Source of the DNA: Blastocystis sp. Blastoise | Lineage: Eukaryota > Sar > Bigyra > Opalinata > Blastocystidae | Assembly (NCBI GenBank): GCA_039096225.1 | Contig: JBBPEB010000015.1 | Span: 1,575,501-1,639,500, forward strand | Length of the DNA: 64,000 nucleotides | Direction: 5' to 3' | In this document: in pieces, positions 11,584-30,720 of the stretch | How the letters are laid out: every line of letters starts with the position of its first letter | How positions within the stretch are numbered: position 1 is the stretch's first letter | Notes under the pieces: generated by a model | Seen by the model: only the letters and a program-made list of their open reading frames with translations | Told to the model about the DNA's origin: nothing | Database searches by the model: none | Made by a program: the position numbers and the translations under genes

Positions 11584-13246
11584 ATGTCGGATCAAGGATA
11601 TGTATATTCTCTATTAATATATCAAATATTATTTCTATTCATTTTTTATACTTATATGAATACCATGATGCAAGTTTTCGATACTTGAAATGCGTGGTTT
11701 TCCTTTTTTTATTGTTTTTATCATTTATTTGTATTGTATATTTTAATTATATATTCAGGATGATTCAAATGCTTTGAAACGACGAAAGAGAAAACATAGA
11801 AAGGCTCCTGAAGCGCCTAAAAAGCCTTTAACTCCCTATATATTCTATTCAAAGGAGATGAGAGATGCAGTCAAAGATTCTTTAGATCCAAATTCAAAAG
11901 TGACAGATATCATCAAGGCTATTGCAAATAAATGGAAAGCATTATCTGAAGAAGAGAAAGAACCTTATAATAAAAAGGCATCTGAAGATAAAGATCGATA
12001 TTCTAGAGAAATGGATGCATATGATGGACCTATGCAAATACCAATAAATAATAAGAAAAATCGAAAAAATTCAAAACATCCAGTATGTTTTTTCTGATAT
12101 ATATATATGTTTTATTACTTTTTTTTATAAATATATTATTACATGTTTTGTTTTATATATAGTATATAATTATTAACTTTCTATATATTATTGCATATAT
12201 CTTGATTTATAATTATGCTATTATTATTGTTTTATTAATAGTTATTTGTTGTTTTTTTATTTATTGTTTATTTTTTTTTATTTATTCTATGCTATTCTTG
12301 TGATTCTTTATATATATATTTATATATAAAATGTTTCAATTATATATAATATAAATATAGGATGCTCCAAAGAGAGCTATGTCTCCATTTCTCTTCTTTA
12401 GTAAAGAGAGACGTCCTCAATTAAAGGAACAACATGCAGATATGAAAATAACAGAAATATCTACTATTTTAGGACGTATGTGGAGAGATCTTACTGATGA
12501 AGAAAAACTACCGTATATATATATTGTTTAATATTATGAATATAATATATATATTTTTATGATATCTTGATAATTGTTGTTTTATATGATTTTACTATTT
12601 ATTTCTTTATATACTTTCTTTATTGATATATATATATATATATATATGTATATGTATAGTTATTTAGAGAGTAGTAAAGAAGATAGAACAAGATACAATT
12701 CTGCTCAAAATAAATTTAAACAACAACAAGAAATATCTGTATATATGATATTATCTCATATAATAATCATAATCATAATCATAATAATAATAATTTATTA
12801 TAATAATCATAATATTTTTATAATAATTATAATTATAATCATAATCATAATCATAATCATAATAAAACATTCTCTATTGTTATTTTCTTAGCATATTCCC
12901 CCTCCTCTCATCCCTCACAGTATCCCTTCTGTACAATCACAAAGTACATGGCTACAACCAAATAACTATCCTTCTATGTCTTCAAGTGTGGTATACCCGC
13001 GGTTATCTCATGAAGTGCAAACAAATAATAATAATTATGCTGCAATTCCATCAAATATATCCATTCCTTATCATTTTGGTATATATTACATTTATTTTTA
13101 TTATTAATTGAATTATTATTATTATGTTTATTATTATTTTATTAATTGAATTATTATTATATTATTATATTTTATATATGTCAATAATCATTATACGGTT
13201 TATATATATTATAGATATAAGTCAAAATTCTGGAATGAATATGTAA
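11584..13246 (+). CDS. double HMG-box chromatin protein
   Basis: This is a DNA-bending architectural protein of the HMGB type, expected in the nucleus. Six exons (11584-11601, 11759-12082, 12361-12512, 12660-12738, 12892-13078, 13215-13246) give 263 residues in one frame, with GTAT...AG introns. Exon 1 encodes only MSDQGY. HMG box 1 (KKPLTPYIFYSKE to RYSREMDAY, about residues 25-94) is preceded by a basic RRKRKHRK stretch. Box 2 (KRAMSPFLFFSKERR to RYNSAQNKF) starts at about residue 116 and is interrupted by an intron within the EEKLPYLE sequence. The C-terminal quarter is Pro/Ser/Asn-rich without an acidic tail. The aromatic core residues of both boxes are present. Confidence 0.88.
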
Positions 13247-13715
13247 TATATTCTGTATGTTCTTTACTTCAGATACTGTCTATGTTCCATCTTGAAATCT
13301 ATTCATATTGTTATTTATCTTATTTGCTGCTCTTTCTTTTCTTCTTCTCTTTTTTTTTATTATTTTCACTAATTATTTATTTTGGCTTTTCATATTTTTT
13401 TATTGTTACACTTTTTTTCTTCTTGTGTCATAGTTAATTTGTTTTCATGTAAAGGTTTATAGTAATCATATATTCTTTGTTTAGATTGCCATTTTTTTTC
13501 ATGTTTACATTGAATAGATAATTTTAAAAAACTATTTTATTATTTTTGAAGAATCAATAATTTTTCTAATATTGTCAAATAAGAAACAAACGGGCAATTG
13601 AATAAATATGTGATAAAAAAATGTCATTTTATATACATTAAAATATATGATTCTAAACAGATATATTTATACATTACGTGACAATAGGTATGAATAATAA
13701 TACATAGACAACTGT
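13247..13715. other. convergent intergenic region
   Basis: The DNA is T-rich and then A-rich between the stops of the HMG gene and the proteasome gene. It presumably holds both 3' UTRs. No gene or structured element was seen. Confidence 0.6.
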
Positions 13716-14649
13716 TTAAATATGTTGAACTTGAATTCCTTCCTTAGTAAGTATTTTAACTGTATAATGAGGAAGATTGACAAGGAATCTTGATTTTATT
13801 TCAGTAGTTATTTTATTAAGAAGATCATAACCTTCTTCTAAAGTCATATCCTCCTATATATATATATGAAAAATATTAATTAGATAGAATAAACAAAATA
13901 TATATATATAATAAAAATAATAAAAAATATAAATATAATAAAAATATATATATAATAAAAACATAAATATAATAAAAAATACTAATTAAACATAATAAAA
14001 AATATAAATATAATAAAAAAATGTAAATACAATAAAAAATATAAATATAAAATAAAACAATATATAAATATATCTATCATACGTGCCAAAAACGATCAAA
14101 AATGGACATTAAGAAATAGGCTACATAACCATGTGAAGAATAATTGACTCTTTGAAGAGTACCTAAGTAATCTAAATAATAAAGAGAAGGAATAGAATCA
14201 TCTAAACCGCCAAGAATTAAATTGACTTCATAAGGATGATTACGAATAAAATATGCAACCTATATGTACGTAAAAAAAAATATAGTATATAAATAGAATA
14301 TGAGAAATTTTTTTTATTGAATATATTATTATAACGTTAATTTTATTTAATTAATGATAATTATATAAATAAACTAACTTACAGAATTTCTAAATGATGA
14401 AGCAGTAGCTTCCATATCGATTTCTTTATTTGTTCTGACCTTATGTAAATTAAAGTTACCAACAAGGTAATCAGATAACTGTTTTCTATCACCTACAGGA
14501 CCACTAGAACCAAACATCTTTGTTTTACTGAAGGCAAGAATCTTGTCTTCATCATCTTTATAAGTAAGAATAGAACTGATTACTGAAGAATCAGCAGCAA
14601 TGACTACGTAATCTTTTCCAACGAAACCAAATAATGCTTCCATAGACAT
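13716..14649 (-). CDS. PSMB2: proteasome subunit beta type-2 (beta4)
   Basis: This is a structural, non-proteolytic beta subunit of the 20S core, in cytosol and nucleus. Three exons (14649-14383, 14259-14083, 13853-13716) give 193 residues, close to the usual ~200. The protein opens MSMEALFGFVGKDYVVIAAD with no propeptide and no exposed catalytic Thr, as expected for beta4. Family-typical segments follow: LILGGLDDSIPSLYYLDYLG, NYSSHGYVAYFLMSIFDRFW and a C-terminal KSRFLVNLPHYTVKILTKEG. The introns are GTAAGT...ATAG and GTATGA...ATAG. It diverges from the gene at 14937 with about 290 bp of shared upstream DNA. Confidence 0.93.
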
Positions 14650-14936
14650 TTTAATAGTGTTTACTTTTTAAATGGGAGAATATGAGTATTTATAAAAATA
14701 ACTTTTCTTTTTCATAAAAAAGAAAAGAAGATTGTTCTACCATGGTTATTAAATAATGTTGACTAATTTATTCTTTTTTTTCTAGGGAATGATTATTTTT
14801 TAGATTCCTTTTATTTCTTATTCAATCTATTTGATTTATTACAATACGAGTTAGCAGAATCATTACATTACATCTATATCATACATATATCTGAAAAATC
14901 TTTCATTTTATTATTCGATCTAGTTTATTCATAAAA

Positions 14937-18781
<3,845 letters not shown>

Positions 18782-19041
18782 ATACTATAAATTGTAATTA
18801 CTTTTTCACTTTTTTCATTTTCTTAATGAATTATTTGTGAGTTTTTCTTTCTTTCTTGTTTTAAATTACTTGTTCAAATTTTGATTTTAGTTTATTTATT
18901 AGTATTATTTTTGCATATACTGAAACAAAAATTAAAATATTTTTAAATAATAGAAAACAATTGGAGGAAAAAACAATATAAAAGATAATATACATTGATT
19001 ACACAACACAACAGCATATAATTTGTATAGTAGAAAAACAT

Positions 19042-20573
<1,532 letters not shown>

Positions 20574-20886
20574 TAATTCTATTTTAAATAAATAAATAAT
20601 TATCTTATAGAAAATTGAATACAATCAGCAAACCTGACAGTCATATCTGTATGACACACAGATCTTTTTTGTCTGTAAATAGAATAAAGCCAGTTAGATT
20701 GGATGGTTATGAAAATCGTAACTGACTGTCAGTCATAGGTCGTGTTTTCGAAAGAATTCTTTTTTGTTTATACACGGTTTTTCTATGTGTCTTCAATACA
20801 ACCTTTTATTAAGGAGCCTTTTGTTTCCATGAATATTAATATTAGAATTTTGATATTTATTAGTTATTCTATTTAATAAATATAAT
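20574..20886. promoter_or_regulatory. head-to-head promoter with a 10-bp inverted repeat and ATTGG box
   Basis: CTGACAGTCA (20634-20643) and its exact reverse complement TGACTGTCAG (20723-20732) flank a less AT-rich core that also contains GATTGGA (reverse CCAAT, 20697-20703). The two genes transcribe away from this region. A role as a shared regulatory element is inferred from position and symmetry. Confidence 0.45.
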
Positions 20887-21586
20887 ATGATTCCTATTGT
20901 TGCAAATGATTCAAATTGTAGAAAATGTTCAATCATCACGATTGGATTAGTATGTTTGGCTATTGCTGTTGGAGTTCTTGGATTATCCTATACACCACCA
21001 GTAATTATTCCAGAAGATGACCCACTTGGAGTTAACGTTACAAAATGGGACTGTGGTGATTCTACATATATTGCTAGATATCAGAAATTTCAGTCAAACA
21101 AAGCTTCTCGTGGTAAGTTATTAGAAGTATATTTTTCAGAAGGAGTAAAGAATGAACCCTATGAAATAACTACGTCTACAGGTAATATGAAAGCCTATTT
21201 TGGAATTGTATATTTTTTAAACATTATAATTATATATATATAATTTATATGAAAAATATATATTATAAATAATTAAATGATATATATGAATAAACAAGGA
21301 TTTTCTTATAAATTAGTTCTTATCTATATATATAGTTTAAAGTGATGGACACAACATTTAATACATGTGAACCTTCAGTGGTTAGTATGCCTTTGGGACT
21401 AGGTAATATAACTGTGTCGGGTATGAATTGTCCTAATGGTAAAAATAACCAGCCCATGTTTAAATTATCTGTAGTTGTCCCAGAAATAACACCAAATGTA
21501 TATATATGTGTTTAAAGTTAATAATAATAATAATAATTTAGATAATAATAATTTAGATAATAATAATTTAGATAATAATAATTTAG

Positions 21587-21677
<91 letters not shown>

Positions 21678-21690
21678 TAATAATAATAAC

Positions 21691-21772
<82 letters not shown>

Positions 21773-21916
21773 TAATATAATATAATATAGGGATTGATGA
21801 AATTTGTAGCTGATACGAAGACTCAGGATAATAAGAAATGGTTTTGTGTAGCTGCATCTTTTAACTTTAAAGATTTGGAACCAGTTGAAACTCCAACTAC
21901 AGCTCCTACTGTATAA
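20887..21916 (+). CDS. ML-domain (GM2-activator-like) lipid-binding protein with N-terminal membrane anchor
   Basis: Three exons (20887-21207, 21336-21497, 21791-21916) give 202 residues. A cytosolic Cys-containing start is followed by a signal anchor or signal peptide (IITIGLVCLAIAVGVLGLSY, residues 19-38). The lumenal part has the spacing of GM2-AP/NPC2-type ML domains: WDCGDS, then FNTCEPS, GMNCPNG and WFCVAASFNF near the end. The last resembles the conserved C-terminal IKIAAS strand of GM2 activators. It is likely a lumenal or secreted lipid binder. The tail is Thr/Pro-rich. Intron 2 is a long (AAT)n repeat. Confidence 0.6.
21498..21790 (+). repeat. (AAT)n intron with 15-bp TTAGATAATAATAAT units
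   Basis: The second intron of the ML gene has about four copies of a 15-bp unit (21525-21595), then about 180 bp of nearly pure AAT with two AAC variants. It ends in TAATATAG. Confidence 0.85.
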
Positions 21917-22548
21917 AATACTATGTAGATATATATTAGTATTATACTATTCTATATTCAATATGATATTACATAAGAAATATATTATTTAATTTGAGGT
22001 GTTTTTGTATATATATTTACTTTTGTTTGTTAAAAAGATATTTTCCTTTTTACGATATAATGAATAATTGTCAAGTACTTTGAAAAAAATTTTGGGTTGT
22101 AAAATATATTAATAATTTTTTTTTTTCATTTCAAATTTAATAGAAATATTAAAGAATAACTAGAAATATAAATAGAAGATAATGAATGAAATGACAAAAA
22201 GTAATGAATAATGATACTCATAAAAAAGTAGATGAAGATAAATGAAGGATAGATATAATATGGAGGAAGAAAGAGATTATATAATAATAGCTATTTGCAA
22301 AAGCGGATTTATAAGTATATATGTATTTAAAAAGATATAACAAAAGAAATAGTTAAATATAAATGTATTTATAAAAAAAGTAGAAAAAAAGAAGAAGAGA
22401 ATGTATATAAAGTAATAATAACAAATAAAAGAAAAGGAAATATACTATGGTACAATAAAAGTAAAAATCACAGTATTAAACATAGAATGATAAAGAATTG
22501 ACAAAATAATATAGAATGTTTTCTATTAATAGTTATATATATTATATT
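21917..22548. other. convergent intergenic region
   Basis: This A-rich DNA lies between the stops of the ML gene and the EF-hand gene. Many GAA/AAA-rich short words are present but no plausible exon or RNA gene was found. Confidence 0.55.
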
Positions 22549-23725
<1,177 letters not shown>

Positions 23726-24581
23726 TTAAAATAAGATGTTACTTTTAAGAATCAATACAATAATAAGATGTTTTTTCTATTCTATTATAAGATTCAAAGT
23801 GAAGAAAAATATCTGTTTCATCAAAAAGAAGAATTTTTTTCAGATGACAACCCTTTTTTTTATCCCAGAATTTTCTTTTGGAAACATTTCTCATTATTTT
23901 ATTGTTTTTTCTATAGAAAAGAATCTTAGTTATTCTACTTATTTATTATCACAGTTATCTATATTTCATTTTATACTTTAGAATTCAAATAAATATTAGT
24001 TAAATCTAATTATATGAACAACTATAAGGTTGTTATCGTAGCACATTTTGACAACATTCTTTTATCAATAGTATTATACTACCTACAGTAATTGAATCCA
24101 GATGAAGCTGGACTGGAAATACTTTATTCAAGTATTGAAAGGTGTTCCTTTTTATTAATTATCCACATGACATGTTTTTGCTATCATTTAAAAGAATAAT
24201 TACGGGTTGCTATATTGCTCTTCAATGATATCATAACAAAGAATACAAATTGATCGTTGTTTTGTACAATGAAATTGAAAATTTGTGAAGTGGTGAGTCA
24301 TTGTGTTGACTTATATTTTATTATTTATTACCTATGTTTCTGTGATATACATTTTGTAAAATGTTGTTAATATATAATATATTGTAAAAATTTTGATGAT
24401 ATATCATAGAAATATATATACAAAAACAAAAAACAAACAAGAAATTATTTGATTGAACAAAGTAAATAAAAAGAACATAAAAATTGGAAAACAAACAAAT
24501 AGAATAATATGTAATAGTTCAAATATAAATGGTTATATACATTGATAAAAACAAATGAAAATTAATAAATATCTAGTTCAT
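23726..24581. other. intergenic region between EF-hand and DDX56 genes
   Basis: The first ~250 bp are upstream sequence of the EF-hand gene and the last part is the DDX56 3' flank. The central piece (24040-24240) is slightly richer in G and C but shows no ORF or tRNA-like fold that I could support. Confidence 0.45.
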
Positions 24582-24835
24582 TTATCGTTGTCTTCCATAT
24601 TTCGTTTTCCCGCCATATTTTGTAATACGTGGCGCCTTTCCAATTCCAAAAGCACCTTTCTTCGAAGTATTACGCTTATTACCCTTGTGATGTTTCAGCT
24701 TCCATCTATTTCTACCTGATAATACACGTTCACCAGTAGATGTGTTTACTGAAGCTCTAGGAGCAGATTTCAATGTTTCCATTGTCATAGCAAATGACTG
24801 TAAAGAAATAAATAAATAAATAAAATAAATAAATA

Positions 24836-24881
<46 letters not shown>

Positions 24882-27800
24882 GTAAAGGATCATTCTTCTT
24901 CTTTTTCAAATATATATTCCTAAAGTATAATAATAATAATATATATAATAACTAAAATACTTTCTACTTCCGTTAGCAGCTGTTGCACGATGTGTAACAC
25001 TATTCTTGAGTCCCTCAGGAAGAAGGTAGTCTGGAACATCCCTTAAATGGGCCTTAACACGACGCGGGAGCAATGGGCGGGCATGATGTAATAAATTAAG
25101 TTCTTGTGGATTATCTTCAAAATGGGATTGCAATACAGTATTATTAAATAATTCTTGTTGAATTTCTTTAATACGACTTTCTTTAATAGCTATACGTGTA
25201 ACTGCACGACGAACATCTTCAACTCTATATCTGAAGGATTCGATTTCTTTCATATTAAATGGCAGAGGAGACGGTTGAGCAACACCATTATTAAGAGGAA
25301 GGGTATTTTGTAAAGTATGTAATAAAGTAGTTGCACCTTCATCATTATCATGAATAAAACTTAAAGCAATACCTGTAGAATAATATAGATAATAGAATGA
25401 TAATAAATAATAGAATAATATAGATAATAGAATGATAATAAATAATAGAATAATATAGATAATAGAATGATAATAAATAATAGAATAATATAGATAATAG
25501 AATGATAATATAATATAATAATGATCCTATAGATAATAAATAATAAAATAATATAGATAATAGACTATACCTGTATTTCCAGCTCTAGCAGTTCTTCCAA
25601 TTCTATGTATATAGCTGGTCTTGGTTAGAGGGAAATCAAAATTAATGACACAAGAAACATCTATATACATATGAATATATAATCATAATAAATATAATAA
25701 TATTTGTATATATATATACTTTTGAAATCGATACCTCTACTAACATCATATTCTGTTTCATCATTCTATATATATATATATATATAACATATATACATAA
25801 AATATACCTTTTTATTTTGTTGTTTCTTCTTGTTTTCTTCTTCTTTTATATCATTTAAATCAAATTCATAATTGAAATCTGGTAATTCATCACTATTTTC
25901 TTCTTCTTCTTTTTCATTATCATTATCACTTTTATCTTCTTCTTCACTATCTTCACTCATCATAATCATATCATCATCACTATATTCCTTCTCTTCCTCT
26001 TCCTCTTCCTTTTTACTATTCTTTTTATCATCAACATCTTTTTCTTTTTCTTCTTCTTCTTCTTCTTCTTCTTCTATTTTCATTTCTTTTTCACTATTAT
26101 TATCACTATTATCTTCTTCTTCTTCTTCTTCTTTCTCTTCTTCGGATTCCAATAAGTCTAAATCATTCTCACTATTATCTTCTTCATCATCATCTTCTTC
26201 CTTCTTCTTCTTACTTATACTTAACATACTTTCATCTGTAGCAATCAAAAAATCAAACTTACCCTATAAATAAAAATAAATATAATAATAAAAACAATAA
26301 TAATAAATATAATAATAAATATAATAATAATAAATATAATAATAATAAATATAATAATAATAAATATAATAATAATAAATAATAATTCGTTGACATACTT
26401 TATTAAATTGATGAATAATATTTTCTCTTGATTTGACAGGTAATTCACTATTAAGAACAGCAGAAGGAATACTAAACTGCTCAAAGAATAACTTTAAGTA
26501 ATAACATCTATAAAATAAGAATTATTTTAAAATTATTATTATTATTTTTTTAAATAAATAAATAGAGTAAAAAAAACGATATAAATAATATCATAAAAAT
26601 ATATAATTTATAATATATACCTATCAATATTATTAACAAAGAATAAAATTTTTCCTTGAAGAATATTCAGTTTAATTAAGACGAAAATTAAGATATCTTC
26701 ATCTCTTGGTTTTAAGGAGACATAATACTGATTGATACTCTCTATATATTTAATAAAGAATTGAAAATAAAATAATAATAACTAGATATATTTATATAAT
26801 AATAGTTTATATATAATGAATACAAATATATATATATATATAATGAATAAAATAGTATATAAATAAAAAGTATATGAAAAAAGATAAGTATATACTAGTT
26901 TGCTCTTCTTCTATTTTGACAACTACTGGATTAGTAAGAAGTCCTTGACGTAATTTATTAATATCATCATTGAGTGTTGCTGACATAAAGATAGACTAGA
27001 TAGAAAATATAGAATACTAATATAGAATAATAATATAGAATAATAATATAGAATAATAATATAGAATAATAATATAGAATAATAATAGAGATAAAAAATA
27101 GACTTAAAAAAGAATGTATAATGAAATAATGACGATGATTATATATACTTGACATATAGATGGAATATTATTAGTAATAATCTTCATATCTTCTTCGTAA
27201 CCATAAGATAAAGTTAGATCTGCTTCATCAATAACAAGGGTCTGAATATCTTTTAAAGTAATCACTTTCATATTCAGATATTTCTGAACTAGGAATGGAG
27301 TAGATATAAGTATATCAGGATTCTCTGATAAACGAGCTTTCTATTTATATAATAATGATAAATAAAATAATAATAAAATAATAAATAAATAAAATAATAA
27401 TAAAATAATAAATAAATAAAATAATAAATAAAATAAATAATAAATAAATATAATAACAAATAAAATAATAAGCATAATAATATATAGAAATACTTGTATA
27501 TCCACATCTCCATCTTCAATGACTTCACATGAAAATAAATCATTAATATATCTCATAATAGACTTGAATACCTCTTTAGTTTGAAGACATAATTCACGAG
27601 ATGGAGTCAATATAAGAACCTTTATACTACTCTCTATATATATATACATTTTATAATATATATAATAATAAATAAAACAATAATATAATAATAAATAAAA
27701 TAATATCATAAAAACTTACATAATATGTATAATAAAAAAGTAAATATAAACAAAAATAGATACCATTATTTTCACGATAATTTGAAATAAGTTTTTGAAG

Positions 27801-28117
27801 AATAGGAATACCATACGCAATAGTTTTACCCGAACCAGTATTTGCACGAACTAGTAGATCTTTTCCTTCTAAAACTAGAGGGATACATTGACTTTGAACA
27901 ACAGTTGGGTTGTTAAATCCCATATTAGAGAGAGCCTTAACAAGTCTTCTATCAAGACTGAATTCATTAGAATGAAACGTTTTTTGTTTATCTAATAAAT
28001 TGTCATTGATTCTTTGTTGTGGTTCAAACAAAGCAGACGTATTTTCCTATAAAAAAAGATAACAAATAATTGATAAGAAACAATAAAAGCACAATAATCA
28101 ATATATTTGCATACCAT
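24582..28117 (-). CDS. DDX56: DEAD-box RNA helicase DDX56/Dbp9 family (ribosome biogenesis)
   Basis: Thirteen exons, all joining in frame, give 735 residues. Exon 1 contributes only the ATG (28117-28115), then GTATGC. Motifs in order: Q-motif ([12 protein letters not shown]), I (ANTGSGKT), Ia (TPSREL), II (VIDEADL), III (MSATL), IV region (GKILFFVNN), V (RGIDF) and VI ([10 protein letters not shown]). The Dbp9/DDX56-specific C-terminus is clear: [44 protein letters not shown] and NDPLQSF, then a basic tail ending KTKYGRQR. Between IATDESML and motif V sits an insert of about 140 Asp/Glu/Ser-rich residues at a place where human DDX56 also has a charged insert. It is a nucleolar 60S assembly factor by homology. 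Confidence 0.93.
25386..25512 (-). repeat. 35-bp minisatellite in a DDX56 intron
   Basis: About three and a half tandem copies of a 35-bp unit containing ATAGAATGATAATAAATAAT lie in the intron before the [10 protein letters not shown]-adjacent exon. The copies are nearly identical, suggesting recent expansion. Confidence 0.75.
27004..27090 (-). repeat. 13-bp repeat in a DDX56 intron
   Basis: Tandem AATATAGAATAAT-type units, about six copies, lie in the intron between the DEAD-containing and SAT-containing exons. Confidence 0.65.
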
Positions 28118-28407
28118 ATTAAGAATTTATATGTAGTTTATAAAAACAAGATATAAATCAATATATTATCAAGATTTATGATGATAATAGCAGAAAATAT
28201 ATTTCCTTAGAATTTATGGAAGTACTGTTTTCTTCCTATAGAATGACGACTTTCTTGTGAATCCTTTAAATACCAGAGAATAATTCAAGATAATTACGAA
28301 TTATTCATTTTTATTTTTTATTTTTTCATTGAATTAAAACGGTTTCACTTTTTTCATATTGTACATTTCTTCCAAATTATATACCTTTCTCTATATAATA
28401 TTCCTTC

Positions 28408-29198
28408 ATGGATTCTTTCTCTGAACAACAGTTGAATATGACAAGCAGTGAAATGCTTTTTGTTTCATTTATTGTGTTGTCGTGTGTATTTATTATTGGT
28501 CTTTTTATATACTATATTGTCCCTCGAAAAACAACAGAACAAACAGAGATTATTAAACATCCTACTGTTGTTGTTTGCACAAAAAATGTTCTATTAACAC
28601 CAAATAATGTGAACGAATGGAAATATAATTCTCTTCAAGTGGACTCACTCAAAAGATATTTACCTTACATTGACCTGTATACTATATTATAGAAATTATC
28701 TCTTTATTTTTTTTTTATATTTTCTAAAATGAAACTTTTTCTGATTTTATTTTATTGTTTGATCTATCTCATTATTCATTATTAGATATATTATTACACA
28801 AGTTGATGATCAGAAGGAGATGGACTCTATAAAGTCTTTACTACTTATAGGTGGAATATGTGGAGGAACAGAACAAGAATATCAAATTCGTGAAACAGTA
28901 TGCATTCTTATTCATATCTTTTAACAACAAATATTGATTCTATTAAGAGAAACTATTATCCCATTGCTCTACTAATGCGTTATATTTATATAAATAACTT
29001 ATCTTTTTTTTTTTATAGAGATTATTATTTTGTCAAACTGATAAAGGTGTTTACTCATTCACAAGACAGCTAAATGCTGATTTCTTCTTTGATTCAAATG
29101 AAACACATCTTAATGATTTGAAAAGATTTGTGAAAAATACTGTTGACTGTAATGGAAGAGAAGGTTTTGATGAATTAAATTCATGCTTACCAAATTAA
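28408..29198 (+). CDS. small single-pass membrane protein, unknown family
   Basis: Three exons (28408-28676, 28786-28897, 29019-29198) give 186 residues in one frame. A Ser/Glu-rich start is followed by a transmembrane helix (FVSFIVLSCVFIIGLFIYYIV, trimmed here to positions about 19-38) and the stop-transfer PRKTTEQ. The rest is a small soluble domain with VVVCTKNVLLT, LLLIGGICGGTEQEYQIRE and a Cys near the C-terminus (NSCLPN). No family is recognised. It diverges from DDX56 with 290 bp between start codons. Confidence 0.65.
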
Positions 29199-30146
29199 GA
29201 ACTCATGGACTCTTTTTTTTTTTCTCATATTTGCTGTTTTCTGTACTATTTGTTAGTTGCTCCTTCATAATACTTCTGTCTCATATATAGATGTAGTTTT
29301 ACTATTATTATGCTATTGTTTATTTTTTCTAGTTTTTGTGCACATCATTAGTTGACTATTTTTTTTAAATATAAATCTTTTTTTTTGACGATCCTATGTA
29401 ATTTAAATATGTTTTCCGATATTGTCATTACTTAAATTTGTAAAAAATATAAAATGCACTTGAGAAACTTGTCATTATTATTCGATATTATTTTCATTTC
29501 ATAAATATATTTAATTAAACATTATTCAGTGTGAACACCAGTATATTCCAGGACAATTATAACAGCCTTGAAACACTTCATGGGTATCAAATAAATTATT
29601 ATGATTTCATAAGCAATTATTCATAGCAATGAGTGATCTATTAGCACTTCCTTACTATGTTAGAGAAAAAAAGTAAAAAAAAAGCGATGCAAACGTGAGG
29701 TAATCTCAATTTGGGGCTGGATATATGACGCAAATGAATGAAAATTTTTTGTAGCCATTAAAGTGATTCCTTTTGTAATTCCAAGAGTTTTCCCCCAGAG
29801 CCAGACTCTTCGTATTGATTGGCTAACTTTATGAATAACCAATAAAATGCGATTATTCTCTTCTATTTGACAAATAATTTTCGATTGTATGTACTCTTAA
29901 TTCAAAAATAACCAAAGAAAGGCTTATATCACGGAAAAAAAATGGATATGAAGAATAATATTGGTTATTCTGGAAAAGAAAGGAGAAAAAATAAAATAAT
30001 TATAAATTTATCATTTAAAAGATTTCATTTGACTGACATGTCTATGGTAATTATCCTGACTCTTCTTCCTTATTATTTTTTTAATTTTTTACTATTGTCT
30101 TTCAATGAAATTCACAGCGGATTATCAATCTACCTTATACAATAAT
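29199..30146. promoter_or_regulatory. intergenic and upstream region of the RRM gene with paired CCAAT boxes
   Basis: GATTGGCT (29817-29824) and ACCAAT (29838-29843) face each other about 300 bp before the start codon, in a stretch less AT-rich than its surroundings (29690-29870). A short ORF at 29942-30145 is not in frame with the RRM exons and is probably 5' flank. Confidence 0.4.
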
Positions 30147-30682
30147 ATGGAAACATGTATGTACCTATATATGTTTTTTCTTTATATTTGATATGAGATA
30201 CAGTTTACTAAAATGTTAATTCTATCTAGGGAAGATCGAGGAAACACCTAAGTCACCTAAGAGAGAATCAAAGGTTTTATATATTGCTAACTTACCAAAG
30301 TCAATGACAACAAACTTATTGGAACGTGTCATGTCTGCCTATGGTCAAGTTGAACGATCCCTAATTTTACGTCCTAAAAATGAAGTATTTATTTTTCTGT
30401 TTGTTTTATATTTATTATTAATTTTATTTTCCTGTAGGCTTTATTAGAAATGAAAACTTTACATGATTCTCGCTCTCTCTTCCATAGAGCTAAGAAGAAT
30501 AATTTAGTTATTCAAGGAAACCTTATTGAAGTTTCTTTTAGTAAACATAAATCATTAGAAATGTTTGTTAATCAAGATCCTCCAAGTACAGTACTTCTTC
30601 TTACTGTTTGTACAACATCAGAACTTGAACTTGGTTTATGGGATTTAATTAATGTATGTTTTATTATTCTTATTTAATTATG

Positions 30683-30720
<38 letters not shown>

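Noticed and set aside
21465-21857. Long poly-Leu and poly-Asn ORFs
   Set aside because: These are reading frames through an (AAT)n intron of the ML gene. The exon frame and splice sites show it is non-coding.
23736-23981. ORF of 81 codons upstream of the EF-hand gene
   Set aside because: It lies in the promoter region and has low-complexity Phe/Ile/Lys composition.
25386-25512. CRISPR-like regular repeats in the DDX56 intron
   Set aside because: Units are contiguous with no spacers. It is a minisatellite in a eukaryotic intron.
25872-26273. Ser-rich ORF on the + strand
   Set aside because: It is the antisense shadow of the acidic insert of DDX56.
29942-30145. ORF as N-terminus of the RRM protein
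   Set aside because: Its frame cannot be joined to the RRM exons, whereas the ten-base exon METW at 30147 splices in frame.
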